The translations under genes were made by a program, and so were the position numbers. A stretch of DNA of 64,000 nucleotides from CALBPI01 sp039033995 (GTDB lineage Bacteria; Pseudomonadota; Gammaproteobacteria; Steroidobacterales; Woeseiaceae): contig JBCCBP010000007.1 in the NCBI GenBank assembly GCA_039033995.1, positions 1-64,000 of the forward strand, read 5' to 3'. Position 1 is the first letter of the stretch; each line of letters starts with the position of its first letter. The notes below the pieces were generated by a model, which was given only the letters and a program-made list of their open reading frames with translations, was not told the DNA's origin and did no database searches. Positions 52,724-61,485 of the stretch are shown in pieces.

Positions 52724-53740
52724 CTACGCGGCTACAGAGGTGCTGTGGCCGGTGCCATCGAACATTTGACCTGCGAGCGCAGCTTGTAACTCGACGGTTG
52801 GTGTAGCGAGAAGCTCTCGTCGACGATGGTCGGCGACATTGAATTCTTTGCAATACCAATTCAAATGTTTTCTGGCCATCAGTAACCCTTTTTTTTCGCC
52901 GTAAAAGGCGTGCAGGGCTTTTAGATGGTCGGCGATAATAGCATGCCTTTCGCTAATTGAAAGTGGCGCTGGCAGCACCCCTGTGGCGATGAACTCGGAT
53001 ATTTCTCGTAAAATCCATGGCCTGCCTTGTGTTGCTCGACCAATCAGTAAACCGTCGGCGCCGGTGAAATCGAGAACTTGCTGCGCAACTTGCGCGCTGA
53101 CAATATCGCCATTGGCAAAAACAGGAATACGGCATGTTCGTTTGACGTCGCGAATCAGTTCAAAACGCGCGTCACCGCGGTAGCGACAAGCACGTGTTCG
53201 ACCATGTATGGCGATCGCGGCGATGCCTGCGTCCTCGGCGATTGAAGCAATGGTTGGAATATTCAGGTGTTGCTGATCCCATCCGAGACGCGTCTTCAGC
53301 GTCACCGGCACAGGCACCGCGCTGACCACCGTACTCAGGATTTCGGCAACCAGTCGCTCGTCCTGCAAAAGCGCGGAGCCGGCGAGTTTCTTACAGACTT
53401 TCTTGGCCGGGCAGCCCATGTTGATATCGACGATCTCTGCGCCACGCTCTACGACCGCCTCGGCGGCAGCGGCGAGTTGTTGTGGCTCGGAGCCAGCAAT
53501 CTGCACAACGCGTGGTGAGGCATCCTGGTCGATATCGAGCCGGTGGCGAGATTTGCTGCTTTGCCATAACGCTGTATCGGCGGTCGTCATTTCAGAGGCG
53601 GCAAGTGCCGCGCCGAACCGTCGTGCAATGCGGCGGAACGGGGCATCCGTGATACCTGCCATCGGCGACAGCGCAATACGCCCGGTCAGCCGGATATCTC
53701 CGAGCAACGGCAACGGGCCGCGACGATCCGTCTGGGTCAT
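52724..53740 (-). CDS. dusB: tRNA-dihydrouridine synthase DusB
   Basis: 338 residues from the ATG at 53740, which overlaps the DUF3426 stop (ATGA). FMN-barrel motifs: LSPMAGITDAPFRRIA, DINMGCPAKKVCKKLAGSAL with the catalytic Cys, IHGRTRACRYRG and VFANGDI. It reduces specific uridines in tRNA with NADPH. Linkage to fis confirms the assignment to the B type. Confidence 0.96.
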   Translation of the reverse strand: MTQTDRRGPLPLLGDIRLTGRIALSPMAGITDAPFRRIARRFGAALAASEMTTADTALWQSSKSRHRLDIDQDASPRVVQIAGSEPQQLAAAAEAVVERGAEIVDINMGCPAKKVCKKLAGSALLQDERLVAEILSTVVSAVPVPVTLKTRLGWDQQHLNIPTIASIAEDAGIAAIAIHGRTRACRYRGDARFELIRDVKRTCRIPVFANGDIVSAQVAQQVLDFTGADGLLIGRATQGRPWILREISEFIATGVLPAPLSISERHAIIADHLKALHAFYGEKKGLLMARKHLNWYCKEFNVADHRRRELLATPTVELQAALAGQMFDGTGHSTSVAA

Positions 53741-56364
53741 CGGCCGTTGCCACAGATGGCGGCACCGCAACGCAGGGTCCCGCCGTCGCCGTCATAACAT
53801 AGCGACAATTCAAATTTGTCCGCGCGACTCTCGGCAAAGTCGAGACTCAGATAAGCGGTTTGTCGCGCTGCGGCGGCCAGCATCGACGCAGTCGGCTGGT
53901 CATTCGGCAGGTAGTCGGCCGGACCGACTAACGCGGTGGCGATGACATCGTCAAAGTTGTCGGTGATATCGACCTTGATGGTCGGCAGGGGTACTGGGCC
54001 TTGCGTCTGGTTCTGGAACAGCGTTTCGATATCGAGCGTGCGTTCCGTGAGTGTAGATCCGCTCCGTTGTACACAGAGCGCATTGATATCCCACACGGGT
54101 TCTGCATCCAGACCGAGCACTGCGTACGCCTTGCCGAGATAGGCGCCCCACGGGTCCATGGTCAGCAGTTGCCCGCGGTATTGATGAACAAGTTGTCCAC
54201 CGAGAGCGATGACCAGCAATACCGATAAAGCTGACCACAAACCCTTGCGCCGCGGCGCCTCCGGCACAGCCATGATCATCGATTGGGCGAACATATCCTC
54301 TGGTGTTTCCTGTATGGCGGGCGGCTCATCGCTGGACAGCACGATTTCCTCAATGATCTGCTGTTCTTCGGGAGCGTCCGTTCGCGCCATGTCATCGGAT
54401 GGTGTCATCAGCGCCGTCCGATCGTCGTCAGCGGCCAGATCCCCGTCGTCGCTCTGAGCATCGTCAGCAGGCGCGCCGACGTCGCCATCGAGATCTTCCT
54501 TGAGCAGGATTTCTCGTTGTTCCTCAGGTAGTGCTGCGGGCGCCTCCGGCTCATCGTCGTCGTCAAGGAATACTTCGCTCGCCCGAAGCATGTTGGTGAG
54601 CGCGTTGATATCGAAAATTTCGTCGTCGGACGATTCGTTGGATGGACCGGACGTCAGGAACGCCATCTGGTCGTCGCGTGCGCTCGCACCTGATCCGAGA
54701 AACGCGGTCTTGTCGCCATCTGCGTCGTGACCGTCGGCTTCCGTTGCCAGGAAGGTCGTTTTGTCGTCGTCCTCGGCTGCAGCCAACGGTGCAGGCGCTT
54801 CCACGGGACGCTCCGTTTCTGCTATGGCGCGGTCTGGCGGCAATGCGTCGGCGTGGCTGTCGTCATCCGTGGGTGCTGCCAGCTCGACGGCGTCGTCCAT
54901 GTCATTCTCAGCCAGCGCCATGGCGTCCGCGTCGATGGCAGCTGCTGGCGAGGCAACGTTTTCCGCGCTGTCCTCGTCCGCGGCTGTCAGCGCGTCATCG
55001 GCTCGCGTCAGATCGAGATCGACAGACGACGCGCTGGTATCGTCCTCGACCAGTTCGAAATCCAATGCCGGGCTGTCACTGACGTCTGATTCGTCACCGA
55101 GTTCGTCCAGCAAATCGTCCCAGTCTTCGCCGCTCAAAGTCTGTATGAGCGATTCGGGGTCCGCTTGCGCTGAGTCTGGCTGGCCTAACTCCAATGCCAC
55201 TGCAGGCGGTTCGCTCACGGCGGTCGGTGTGCGGGGTGCGCTATCGTCATTAGCCAGTGCCTGCAGTTCTGCTTCCAGTTCCTCCGGGGGAGTGTCATCG
55301 CTAAACAGGAAGCGCCCCGTGCCATCGCGCAAGCCGTCGTCAATAGCGGGTGGTTCGGCAGTGTCAGCCGTCTCTTCAACAGGCTCGTCTTGCGATGAGT
55401 CGTCGTCAGCTGGTGTATCGCCACCGAACGCTGCGGTCAGATCCTGCATATCAATTTCGACACCGGACTCGTCGGCGCTCACGTCCATGAACTCGGGTTC
55501 CAAGTCTGCGACGGGTAGGTCATCCTGATTGGGCTCGTACCCCTCAGGGTCTGCCTCAAGCGGCGCAGATACATCGGCGACCGGTTCTGGACGATCCTCG
55601 CCGACAGGCATGTCGATGACCGATTCATCTGCCGATTCGTCTGACGTGATGTTGTCGGCGACATCGTTATCCAAATGATTTGCTGCTTGATCGCTATCCG
55701 TCACCAGCAATGCTTCGCTGACTGGATCGATTGCCGGCGCATCATCCGACGGGATCGCGTCCACACTGAAGTCTAGGTCGAGCGCATCGGTCGGTGCGAC
55801 CTCAGCGCCATTCTCCGCGCCAGCGAGTGCATCGGCCAGACCATCATCCAGATCGAAATCGAGCGCGTTATCAGCGGGCGCAGACACACTGTCGAAGTCG
55901 AGATCCAGCGCGTCGGATGCAATGTCGTCCGGTGTGGTGTCGGAGAGCAGGCGTGTGGCGTCATCGGGTGTATCGGTCGTCGGCGCTCCGATGTCGAGGT
56001 CGAGCGCGGCAGCGTCGCGAGGCTCGCTATCGCTGAAGACATCGGCAAGAGCGTCTTCGGCAACGGAAGACTCATTGGTCGCGTCGGCCGCCGCGAATTC
56101 TGTGGGCAAGAATGTATCCGCGAAATCGATCACCGCTTCGCCGGCATCCGCTTCGCTGCTACCGATATCAATAATGTCGTCGACAACAGGCGACGGTTTG
56201 CTGAGCAGGACTGGGATATCTTCGTCGGCATTGGCGAGCGCATCGAAGATATGCAGGCATTCGCCGCAACGGACGCGGCCGCCAGCCTGTTTCAACACAT
56301 CGGAGTCCACGGCGAACACAGTCTGGCATGCGGGACAGCGAGTCTGCAGATTGTCTTCTGCCAT
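53737..56364 (-). CDS. Very long zinc-ribbon / DUF3426 membrane protein
   Basis: 875 residues. The N-terminal MJ0042-type zinc ribbon holds CPAC (C10, C13) and CGEC (C33, C36). Residues about 45-700 are extremely Asp/Glu/Ala-rich and low in hydrophobics, with degenerate repeats ALDLDF (near 120, 152, 167, 194, 433). One membrane helix (about 708-724, LWSALSVLLVIALGG) precedes the DUF3426 domain (725-875). Homologues at this locus, between prmA and dusB, are normally a few hundred residues long. The function of the family is unknown. The acidic linker is in frame with normal codon use, so it is not an assembly fault by eye. Confidence 0.9.
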   Translation of the reverse strand: MAEDNLQTRCPACQTVFAVDSDVLKQAGGRVRCGECLHIFDALANADEDIPVLLSKPSPVVDDIIDIGSSEADAGEAVIDFADTFLPTEFAAADATNESSVAEDALADVFSDSEPRDAAALDLDIGAPTTDTPDDATRLLSDTTPDDIASDALDLDFDSVSAPADNALDFDLDDGLADALAGAENGAEVAPTDALDLDFSVDAIPSDDAPAIDPVSEALLVTDSDQAANHLDNDVADNITSDESADESVIDMPVGEDRPEPVADVSAPLEADPEGYEPNQDDLPVADLEPEFMDVSADESGVEIDMQDLTAAFGGDTPADDDSSQDEPVEETADTAEPPAIDDGLRDGTGRFLFSDDTPPEELEAELQALANDDSAPRTPTAVSEPPAVALELGQPDSAQADPESLIQTLSGEDWDDLLDELGDESDVSDSPALDFELVEDDTSASSVDLDLTRADDALTAADEDSAENVASPAAAIDADAMALAENDMDDAVELAAPTDDDSHADALPPDRAIAETERPVEAPAPLAAAEDDDKTTFLATEADGHDADGDKTAFLGSGASARDDQMAFLTSGPSNESSDDEIFDINALTNMLRASEVFLDDDDEPEAPAALPEEQREILLKEDLDGDVGAPADDAQSDDGDLAADDDRTALMTPSDDMARTDAPEEQQIIEEIVLSSDEPPAIQETPEDMFAQSMIMAVPEAPRRKGLWSALSVLLVIALGGQLVHQYRGQLLTMDPWGAYLGKAYAVLGLDAEPVWDINALCVQRSGSTLTERTLDIETLFQNQTQGPVPLPTIKVDITDNFDDVIATALVGPADYLPNDQPTASMLAAAARQTAYLSLDFAESRADKFELSLCYDGDGGTLRCGAAICGNGR

Positions 56365-57248
56365 TAGCGGCGAGCCCCTTCCAAAAGCACCCAGCCATCC
56401 TGCCTTTTCGGTTGCGCAAACTCAATGAACGGGTCGTACTTTTGCATCACGGCATCAGCCTGGTCCTCAAGGATGCCTGACAGCAGTAGGACGCCACCGT
56501 CTCGCAATGTGCGGGATAACGTCTCAGCCAGCGACATGAGCGGCTGCGCCAGGATATTGGCCAGCACCACATCATAGCCGTCATCCAGCGGCTGCCAATC
56601 GTTCGGCAAAGCACAATGCAGTGCTTCGGCCACGTCGTTGTCAGCCGCATTGCGCAGCGTCGCTGTCAACGCCTGCGGATCGATATCGACGGCATCTACC
56701 GACGCAGCGCCGAGCAGCAGGCTGGCGATCGCCAGGATGCCGGAGCCGCAGCCATAGTCGAGCACCGTGGCACCTTCGAGTGCCAGACTGTCGAGGCGAC
56801 TCAGGCACAGCGCCGTCGTCGCATGAGTGCCGGTACCGAAAGCCAGACCCGGGTCGAGCTTTATGATCGTCGCGTGCTCGGCGGACACCGACATGGCGTG
56901 CGGGCACACCCAAAGCCGTTCGCCGAACTGCATCGGTTTGAAATCATCCAGCCACGCGCGCTCCCAGTCGCGTTCGGGCAGCAGGTTGATATCGATAGCG
57001 GGTAGCGACGGCAGCGATAGTGACGACAGCAACGTCAGCGCAATATGCTCATAGCTGATCTGGTCATCGAATAGGGCGGTCAACACCGCGTCATGCCAAA
57101 GCGGCGCTTCGCCAGGTGCGGGCTCCAGAATCGGTTGATCGGCTGCATCGGTATAGGTAATCGCGACTGCGCCGGCGTCCAGCAAGGCCTGCTCCCAGCG
57201 CTCCTGATCGAGCCCTGCAAGCGGCATTTTCAATTGTTGCCAACCCAT
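56364..57248 (-). CDS. prmA: Ribosomal protein L11 methyltransferase
   Basis: 294 residues. SAM-binding motif LDYGCGSGILAIAS, the family marks DPGLAFGTGTHATTALCL and VLANILAQPLMSLA. It methylates several lysines and the N-terminus of L11. It lies 12 bases downstream of accC and shares one base with the DUF3426 gene (TAATG), the usual acc-prma order in gammaproteobacteria. Confidence 0.96.
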   Translation of the reverse strand: MGWQQLKMPLAGLDQERWEQALLDAGAVAITYTDAADQPILEPAPGEAPLWHDAVLTALFDDQISYEHIALTLLSSLSLPSLPAIDINLLPERDWERAWLDDFKPMQFGERLWVCPHAMSVSAEHATIIKLDPGLAFGTGTHATTALCLSRLDSLALEGATVLDYGCGSGILAIASLLLGAASVDAVDIDPQALTATLRNAADNDVAEALHCALPNDWQPLDDGYDVVLANILAQPLMSLAETLSRTLRDGGVLLLSGILEDQADAVMQKYDPFIEFAQPKRQDGWVLLEGARR

Positions 57249-57260
57249 CGGCGGAGATGC

Positions 57261-58601
57261 TCAGAGGCCGAGTCGTTTTTCCAGGTAGTGAATATCGGTG
57301 CCACCCTTGATGACAGCGGCATGCTGCAATATTTCCAAATGCAACGCGATATTCGTCTTGATGCCTTCGATCACCATTTCACTCAGCGCGCCACGCATTC
57401 GCGCAACAGCCGCTTCGCGGTTGTCAGCGTGGGCCAGCAATTTACCGATCATCGAGTCGTAGTGTGGCGGTACGCGGTAGCCGTTATAGATGTGACTCTC
57501 GACGCGAATGCCGGGGCCGCCGGGTGGGTGCCATAGATCCACAACGCCGGGCGACGGCATGAAATTCTTGGGGTCTTCGGCGTTGATTCGACATTCGATC
57601 GCGTGGCCGTTGATCTTAATGTCTTCCTGCTTGAATGACAGCGGTTCGCCGGACGCAACCAATAGTTGCTCTTTGACGATATCGATGCCGGTGACCATCT
57701 CTGTGACCGGATGCTCCACCTGCAGACGGGTATTCATCTCGATGAAGTAAAACTCGCCGTCCTGGAACAGGAATTCGAACGTGCCCGCATTGCGGTACCC
57801 CAGATTGACACACGCCTCAGCACATCGACGCCCCATCTTGTCGCGCAGTTCCTCAGATAATCCGGGCGCCGGCGCCTCTTCAATGACTTTCTGATGCCGC
57901 CTTTGCATCGAGCAATCGCGTTCGCCGAGATGTACAGCGTTGCCGTGATGGTCAGCGATCACCTGAAATTCAATGTGGCGCGGTCTTTCCAGGAATTTCT
58001 CCATGTAGACGACATCGTTGCCGAACGCGGCGCCGGCTTCGGCACGGGTCATATTGATCGCATTGGCGAGAGATGGCTCGCTGTGTACGACACGCATGCC
58101 GCGACCACCGCCGCCGCCAGCCGCCTTGATGATCACCGGATAGCCGATGTCGCGGGCAATCGCCAGGTTTTCGTCCATGTCGTCACTGAGCGGTCCGTCG
58201 GAGCCAGGCACGGTGGGTACGCCGGCTTTTTTCATCGCACGTATCGCCTCAACCTTGTCGCCCATTACACGGATCGCTTCGGGTTTAGGTCCGATGAAAA
58301 TGAAGCCGCTTTTCTCGACGCTATCCGCGAAATCGGCATTCTCTGACAGGAAGCCGTAGCCAGGATGGATGGCCACCGAATCCGTCACTTCCGCAGCGCT
58401 GATCACGGCCGCTTTGTTCAGGTAACTGTCGGTGGATGCGGCTGGACCGATACAAACGGTTTCGTCAGCCAGCAACACGTGTTTCAGGTTGCGGTCTGCC
58501 TCGGAGTACACGGCGACCGTTTTGATGCCAAGTTCGCGACACGCACGCAGAATCCGCAGCGCGATCTCGCCGCGATTGGCGATGACAATTTTTTCAAGCA
58601 T
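57261..58601 (-). CDS. accC: Acetyl-CoA carboxylase, biotin carboxylase subunit
   Basis: 446 residues. KIVIANRGEIALRILRACRE, SENADFAD, IKAAGGGGGRGMRVV (ATP-grasp glycine loop), RDCSMQRRHQKVIEEAPAP and FIEMNTRLQVEHPVTE are all canonical. It carboxylates the biotin on AccB with bicarbonate and ATP, the first step of fatty-acid synthesis. It starts 18 bases after accB. Confidence 0.98.
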   Translation of the reverse strand: MLEKIVIANRGEIALRILRACRELGIKTVAVYSEADRNLKHVLLADETVCIGPAASTDSYLNKAAVISAAEVTDSVAIHPGYGFLSENADFADSVEKSGFIFIGPKPEAIRVMGDKVEAIRAMKKAGVPTVPGSDGPLSDDMDENLAIARDIGYPVIIKAAGGGGGRGMRVVHSEPSLANAINMTRAEAGAAFGNDVVYMEKFLERPRHIEFQVIADHHGNAVHLGERDCSMQRRHQKVIEEAPAPGLSEELRDKMGRRCAEACVNLGYRNAGTFEFLFQDGEFYFIEMNTRLQVEHPVTEMVTGIDIVKEQLLVASGEPLSFKQEDIKINGHAIECRINAEDPKNFMPSPGVVDLWHPPGGPGIRVESHIYNGYRVPPHYDSMIGKLLAHADNREAAVARMRGALSEMVIEGIKTNIALHLEILQHAAVIKGGTDIHYLEKRLGL

Positions 58602-58619
58602 TGCGTCTGCCCTTCCGTG

Positions 58620-59099
58620 TTAGGCGCTGGTGTCGATCGTGATCAGCGCCTGCCCGTACTCGACAGGTTCACCGTTCTGAACGCGGATGGACTTGACGAT
58701 GCCGTCCGCGTCACTTTCGATCTGGTTCATCATTTTCATCGCTTCAACAATGCAGATCGTATCGCCGGCCTTGACGCGGTCGCCGATCTGAATGAACGGC
58801 GCTGAGCCGGGCGCTGCTGCCGAATAGTAAGTGCCTACCATCGGTGATGCGACGACATGCCCGGATTCCTCAGCGTCAGAGCCAGTGTCGGTGGCTGGCG
58901 CCGGTGCCGGTGCAGCGGGTGCGGCGGCGGGTGCCGCTGCAGCTGGTGGCGCATAAACCTGTTGGGGTGGCAAAGGTGCAGCGCCCGCGGCGGCGTAGCG
59001 CGAAATGCGCACAGCATCATCACCCTCAGTGATTTCGATTTCTGCAATACCGGACTCTTCCAGCAGTTCGATCAGTTTTTTGACTTTACGAATATCCAT
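58620..59099 (-). CDS. accB: Biotin carboxyl carrier protein of acetyl-CoA carboxylase
   Basis: 159 residues from the ATG at 59099 (a longer frame runs into aroQ and is rejected). N-terminal helix MDIRKVKKLIELLEESGI, an Ala/Pro-rich flexible linker (about 36-70) and the biotinyl domain with EAMKMMNQIE, where K122 takes biotin. The carrier moves the carboxyl group from AccC to AccAD. It follows aroQ after 25 bases. Confidence 0.97.
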   Translation of the reverse strand: MDIRKVKKLIELLEESGIAEIEITEGDDAVRISRYAAAGAAPLPPQQVYAPPAAAAPAAAPAAPAPAPATDTGSDAEESGHVVASPMVGTYYSAAAPGSAPFIQIGDRVKAGDTICIVEAMKMMNQIESDADGIVKSIRVQNGEPVEYGQALITIDTSA

Positions 59100-59124
59100 G
59101 ATGATGTACCCCGCAGCAGACGTA

Positions 59125-59586
59125 TCAGCTTTCCAGTTGTTGCAAGAATTGACAGGCACCGTGCAGTGCCATGACATAGCCGGATGCGCCCATCCCGGTG
59201 ATGGAACCGACGGCGATGTCGTGAAAATAGTTGGTATGTCGAAATGGCTCGCGCGCAGCGACGTTCGACAAATGGATTTCGATAAACGGAATTTCGACAC
59301 TCAGAAGCGCGTCGCGCAGCGCGATGCTCGTATGTGTGAATGCACCCGGATTGATGAGAATAAACGCGGTGCCTTCGTCACCGGCTGCATGAATCCGCTC
59401 GATCAGTGCGTGTTCTGCATTGCTTTGAAACGCGGCGAGTGTGAGTGAGCGCCGCGACGCTTCCTCCTGCAACGCCCGTTCAATATCGGCGAGCGTCTGG
59501 TCGCCGTAGATGTCTGGCTCACGTTTTCCGAGTCGGTTCAGATTAGGTCCATTGAGCAACAGAATGTCAGCGGCGCTTTGTGTCAC
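59125..59586 (-). CDS. aroQ: 3-dehydroquinate dehydratase, type II
   Basis: 153 residues from the GTG at 59586. This start fits the usual length near 150 and falls just after the predicted promoter; the longer frame from 59640 would begin inside the promoter. Motifs: LLLNGPNLNRLGKREPDIYG with the catalytic Tyr, NPGAFTHTSIALRDAL with the catalytic His, and EIHLSNVAAREPFRH. It makes 3-dehydroshikimate in aromatic amino-acid synthesis. It is the first gene of the aroQ-accBC-prmA run. Confidence 0.95.
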   Translation of the reverse strand: MTQSAADILLLNGPNLNRLGKREPDIYGDQTLADIERALQEEASRRSLTLAAFQSNAEHALIERIHAAGDEGTAFILINPGAFTHTSIALRDALLSVEIPFIEIHLSNVAAREPFRHTNYFHDIAVGSITGMGASGYVMALHGACQFLQQLES

Positions 59587-59612
59587 GGTAATCCGTTCGA
59601 TATCCGAAGATG

Positions 59613-59638
59613 GCCGCAATATTAGCCAATATTGCGGC
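59613..59638. promoter_or_regulatory. Perfect dyad over the aroQ-acc promoter, candidate operator
   Basis: GCCGCAATATT and AATATTGCGGC, 11-base arms with the 4-base centre AGCC, at 59613-59638. It covers the -10 region and start point predicted for aroQ-accBC and lacks a T-run on both strands. A repressor site is the simplest reading; an alternative is an end-of-transcript hairpin for the upstream glycosyltransferase. Confidence 0.55.
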
Positions 59639-59648
59639 AAATTAGCAA
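59619..59648 (-). promoter_or_regulatory. Predicted promoter of aroQ-accB-accC
   Basis: On the minus strand, -35 like TTGCTA (59643-59648), an 18-base spacer and -10 like TAATAT (59619-59624) are seen. The transcript would start near 59612, about 26 bases before the aroQ GTG. The -10 box lies inside a strong dyad. Confidence 0.5.
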
Positions 59649-59662
59649 CAATTTGACAGTAT

Positions 59663-60631
59663 TTAGTCTTCTGCGGCGGTGTCGCTCTCAGCGAGCCTCA
59701 GCTCGATTCGGCGTACGCGTTCCAGCGTCATCTCGTTCAGTTGGCGGTTGAAACTGATCAGGTCGGCGAGCATGCCAAACATGATGGCCAATGCGCCCAG
59801 TACGAGCAGAATCGTACCCGCAATTAAAGACTGGATTTTGCCGTCACCGCTGCCAACGAGGTAGTAGAACAGGAAACGCAGTATCGGGAGTGCGCCGAGC
59901 AGCATCAGGATGCCACCGATATAGCAATACAGTCGCAATGGGCGGTACATCGCATACATACGGAACATCGTTGCGCCAGAGCGCGACAGGAATTGACCGA
60001 TACTTTTGAACAACCGCGACGGTCGTTCCACCGCGTTGACCGATATCGGCACCGACTCGACCACGTATTGCTTGCGACCGGCCTGGATCAGCGTTTCGAT
60101 GGTATAGCTAAACGATGAGACGATGTTGAGATTGAGTGCCGCGTCGCGTGTGACCGCACGGAATCCGCTGACGGCGTCGGGAATGTCGAGGTCGGCGAGC
60201 TTCGCGACCACGGCGCTACCGACTCTTTGCAACAGTTTTTTCAGCGGCGAAAAGCTTGCCACCTGATGGGTCTGTCGGTCACCGATCGTCAAGTCCGCTC
60301 GCTTTTCGAGCAGCGGCGTGATCAACGCGGGAATGTAACGGCCTGGGTATTGTCCATCGCCGTCGGTGTTCACGATAATGTCCGCGCCCTCGCGCAAAGC
60401 GCGTTCGATGCCGGTTCGAAATGTGCGCGCGAGTCCCATGTTCTGTCGATTGCGGACGATGATGTCGGCGCCTGCTGCCTCCGCGAGAGCGACTGTGTCG
60501 TCGGTCGAGCCATCGTCGATGATCATGACCTGCACGATGTTTACTCCCGCTATGTCGCGGGGAATTTCGGCGATGACATCGGCAATGTTTTCAGCCTCAT
60601 TAAAACAGGGGATTTGAACGACTAGTTTCAT
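59663..60631 (-). CDS. Glycosyltransferase family 2, polyprenyl-phosphate type
   Basis: 322 residues from the ATG at 60631, which overlaps the upstream gene (ATGA). GT-A motifs: VVQIPCFNEAENI, IIDDGSTDDTV, NTDGDGQYPG (metal-binding DxD) and the acceptor loop around DAVSGFRAVTRDA. Two C-terminal membrane helices (about 227-251 and 265-289) resemble DPM1/GtrB proteins that load a sugar on a lipid phosphate. It acts with the flippase-like and GT-C-like genes upstream in envelope glycan or lipid modification (inference). Confidence 0.92.
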   Translation of the reverse strand: MKLVVQIPCFNEAENIADVIAEIPRDIAGVNIVQVMIIDDGSTDDTVALAEAAGADIIVRNRQNMGLARTFRTGIERALREGADIIVNTDGDGQYPGRYIPALITPLLEKRADLTIGDRQTHQVASFSPLKKLLQRVGSAVVAKLADLDIPDAVSGFRAVTRDAALNLNIVSSFSYTIETLIQAGRKQYVVESVPISVNAVERPSRLFKSIGQFLSRSGATMFRMYAMYRPLRLYCYIGGILMLLGALPILRFLFYYLVGSGDGKIQSLIAGTILLVLGALAIMFGMLADLISFNRQLNEMTLERVRRIELRLAESDTAAED

Positions 60632-61485
60632 AATGGTCTCGTGGATTTGGTCAGCGCGGTGCGGTAGCGCCAGTAAGGGGCGAAACAGTAAAAGCCAACA
60701 TCCCCGGCGATGGAAACCAGGCGCATGGCGACAGCTAGCGTTGCGATCAACGCGGGTGAAGCGATCGCGAGTTGGGTGCCAACCGCAATAAACGCGCTTT
60801 CGCGAATACCCAACCCGCCGGGTGCGCCGGGCACGATATTGCCGGCAGCCCAACCGAGCAAGTAGGCACAGGCGAGCATGGCAAACGCATCATCATTTGC
60901 GCTCACTACCAGCGTCATCGCGAGCAGCATCAGTATATTGCCGACGAAAAACACCAGCGCACAGGTGAACATGGCGATCAGCGGGTGGCGGACGAAGCGC
61001 AAGCAAATGACAAAGATCACGGCCGCGATAATGCCTGCTGGCAACGGTGCGATATGCCACAGCCAAAGACCGCCTGCGGCCGACAGCCCTGCGGCCAGCG
61101 TGGCGATGACTTCGCCAACCGAGGCTGCCGCAATACGCGCCTGCGTGGCGCCGTATCGAGAGGCTAGCCATTGGCGCCCGGCATAGTGCATGACATTTCC
61201 GGGCAGGTACTTCGCAAGCGACGTCGCGGCGAACACGCCCATCAGTGTCTGTCGGTCTAACGCATTATTCCGTGTCTTCAGGATCAGCCCGGCCCAGCCA
61301 TAGCCAAGCAGGTTGAGTGATACAGCGTAAGTGAGTGCACAGGCGGCGATGACGATCAACAGGCGCGGATTGCCGAGCAGCACCGAAAGATCCGCACGAA
61401 GCGCGAACAGTTGTCTGGCCACAAACACCATGCTGACGAGTGCCAGCACAAATCCGAGCCACGACAGCCAGCGGCGTTCTGTCAC
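60628..61485 (-). CDS. Flippase-like membrane protein (UPF0104 / LPG-synthase TM domain family)
   Basis: 285 residues from the GTG at 61485, which overlaps the methyltransferase stop (GTGA); the longer frame lies inside that gene. About seven or eight membrane helices; the family mark GNIVPGAPGGLGIRESAF is clear, along with SLAKYLPGNVMHYAGRQWLA. Proteins of this type are suspected lipid or lipid-linked sugar translocators; the soluble synthase domain of MprF is absent. Confidence 0.88.
   Translation of the reverse strand: MTERRWLSWLGFVLALVSMVFVARQLFALRADLSVLLGNPRLLIVIAACALTYAVSLNLLGYGWAGLILKTRNNALDRQTLMGVFAATSLAKYLPGNVMHYAGRQWLASRYGATQARIAAASVGEVIATLAAGLSAAGGLWLWHIAPLPAGIIAAVIFVICLRFVRHPLIAMFTCALVFFVGNILMLLAMTLVVSANDDAFAMLACAYLLGWAAGNIVPGAPGGLGIRESAFIAVGTQLAIASPALIATLAVAMRLVSIAGDVGFYCFAPYWRYRTALTKSTRPL

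Noticed and set aside
54761..55528. 255-codon plus-strand ORF opposite the DUF3426 gene, Ser-rich
   Set aside because: It is a shadow of the Asp/Ala-rich coding sequence on the minus strand (GAC/GAT read backwards gives Ser-type codons). It has low complexity and no ribosome site or family likeness.
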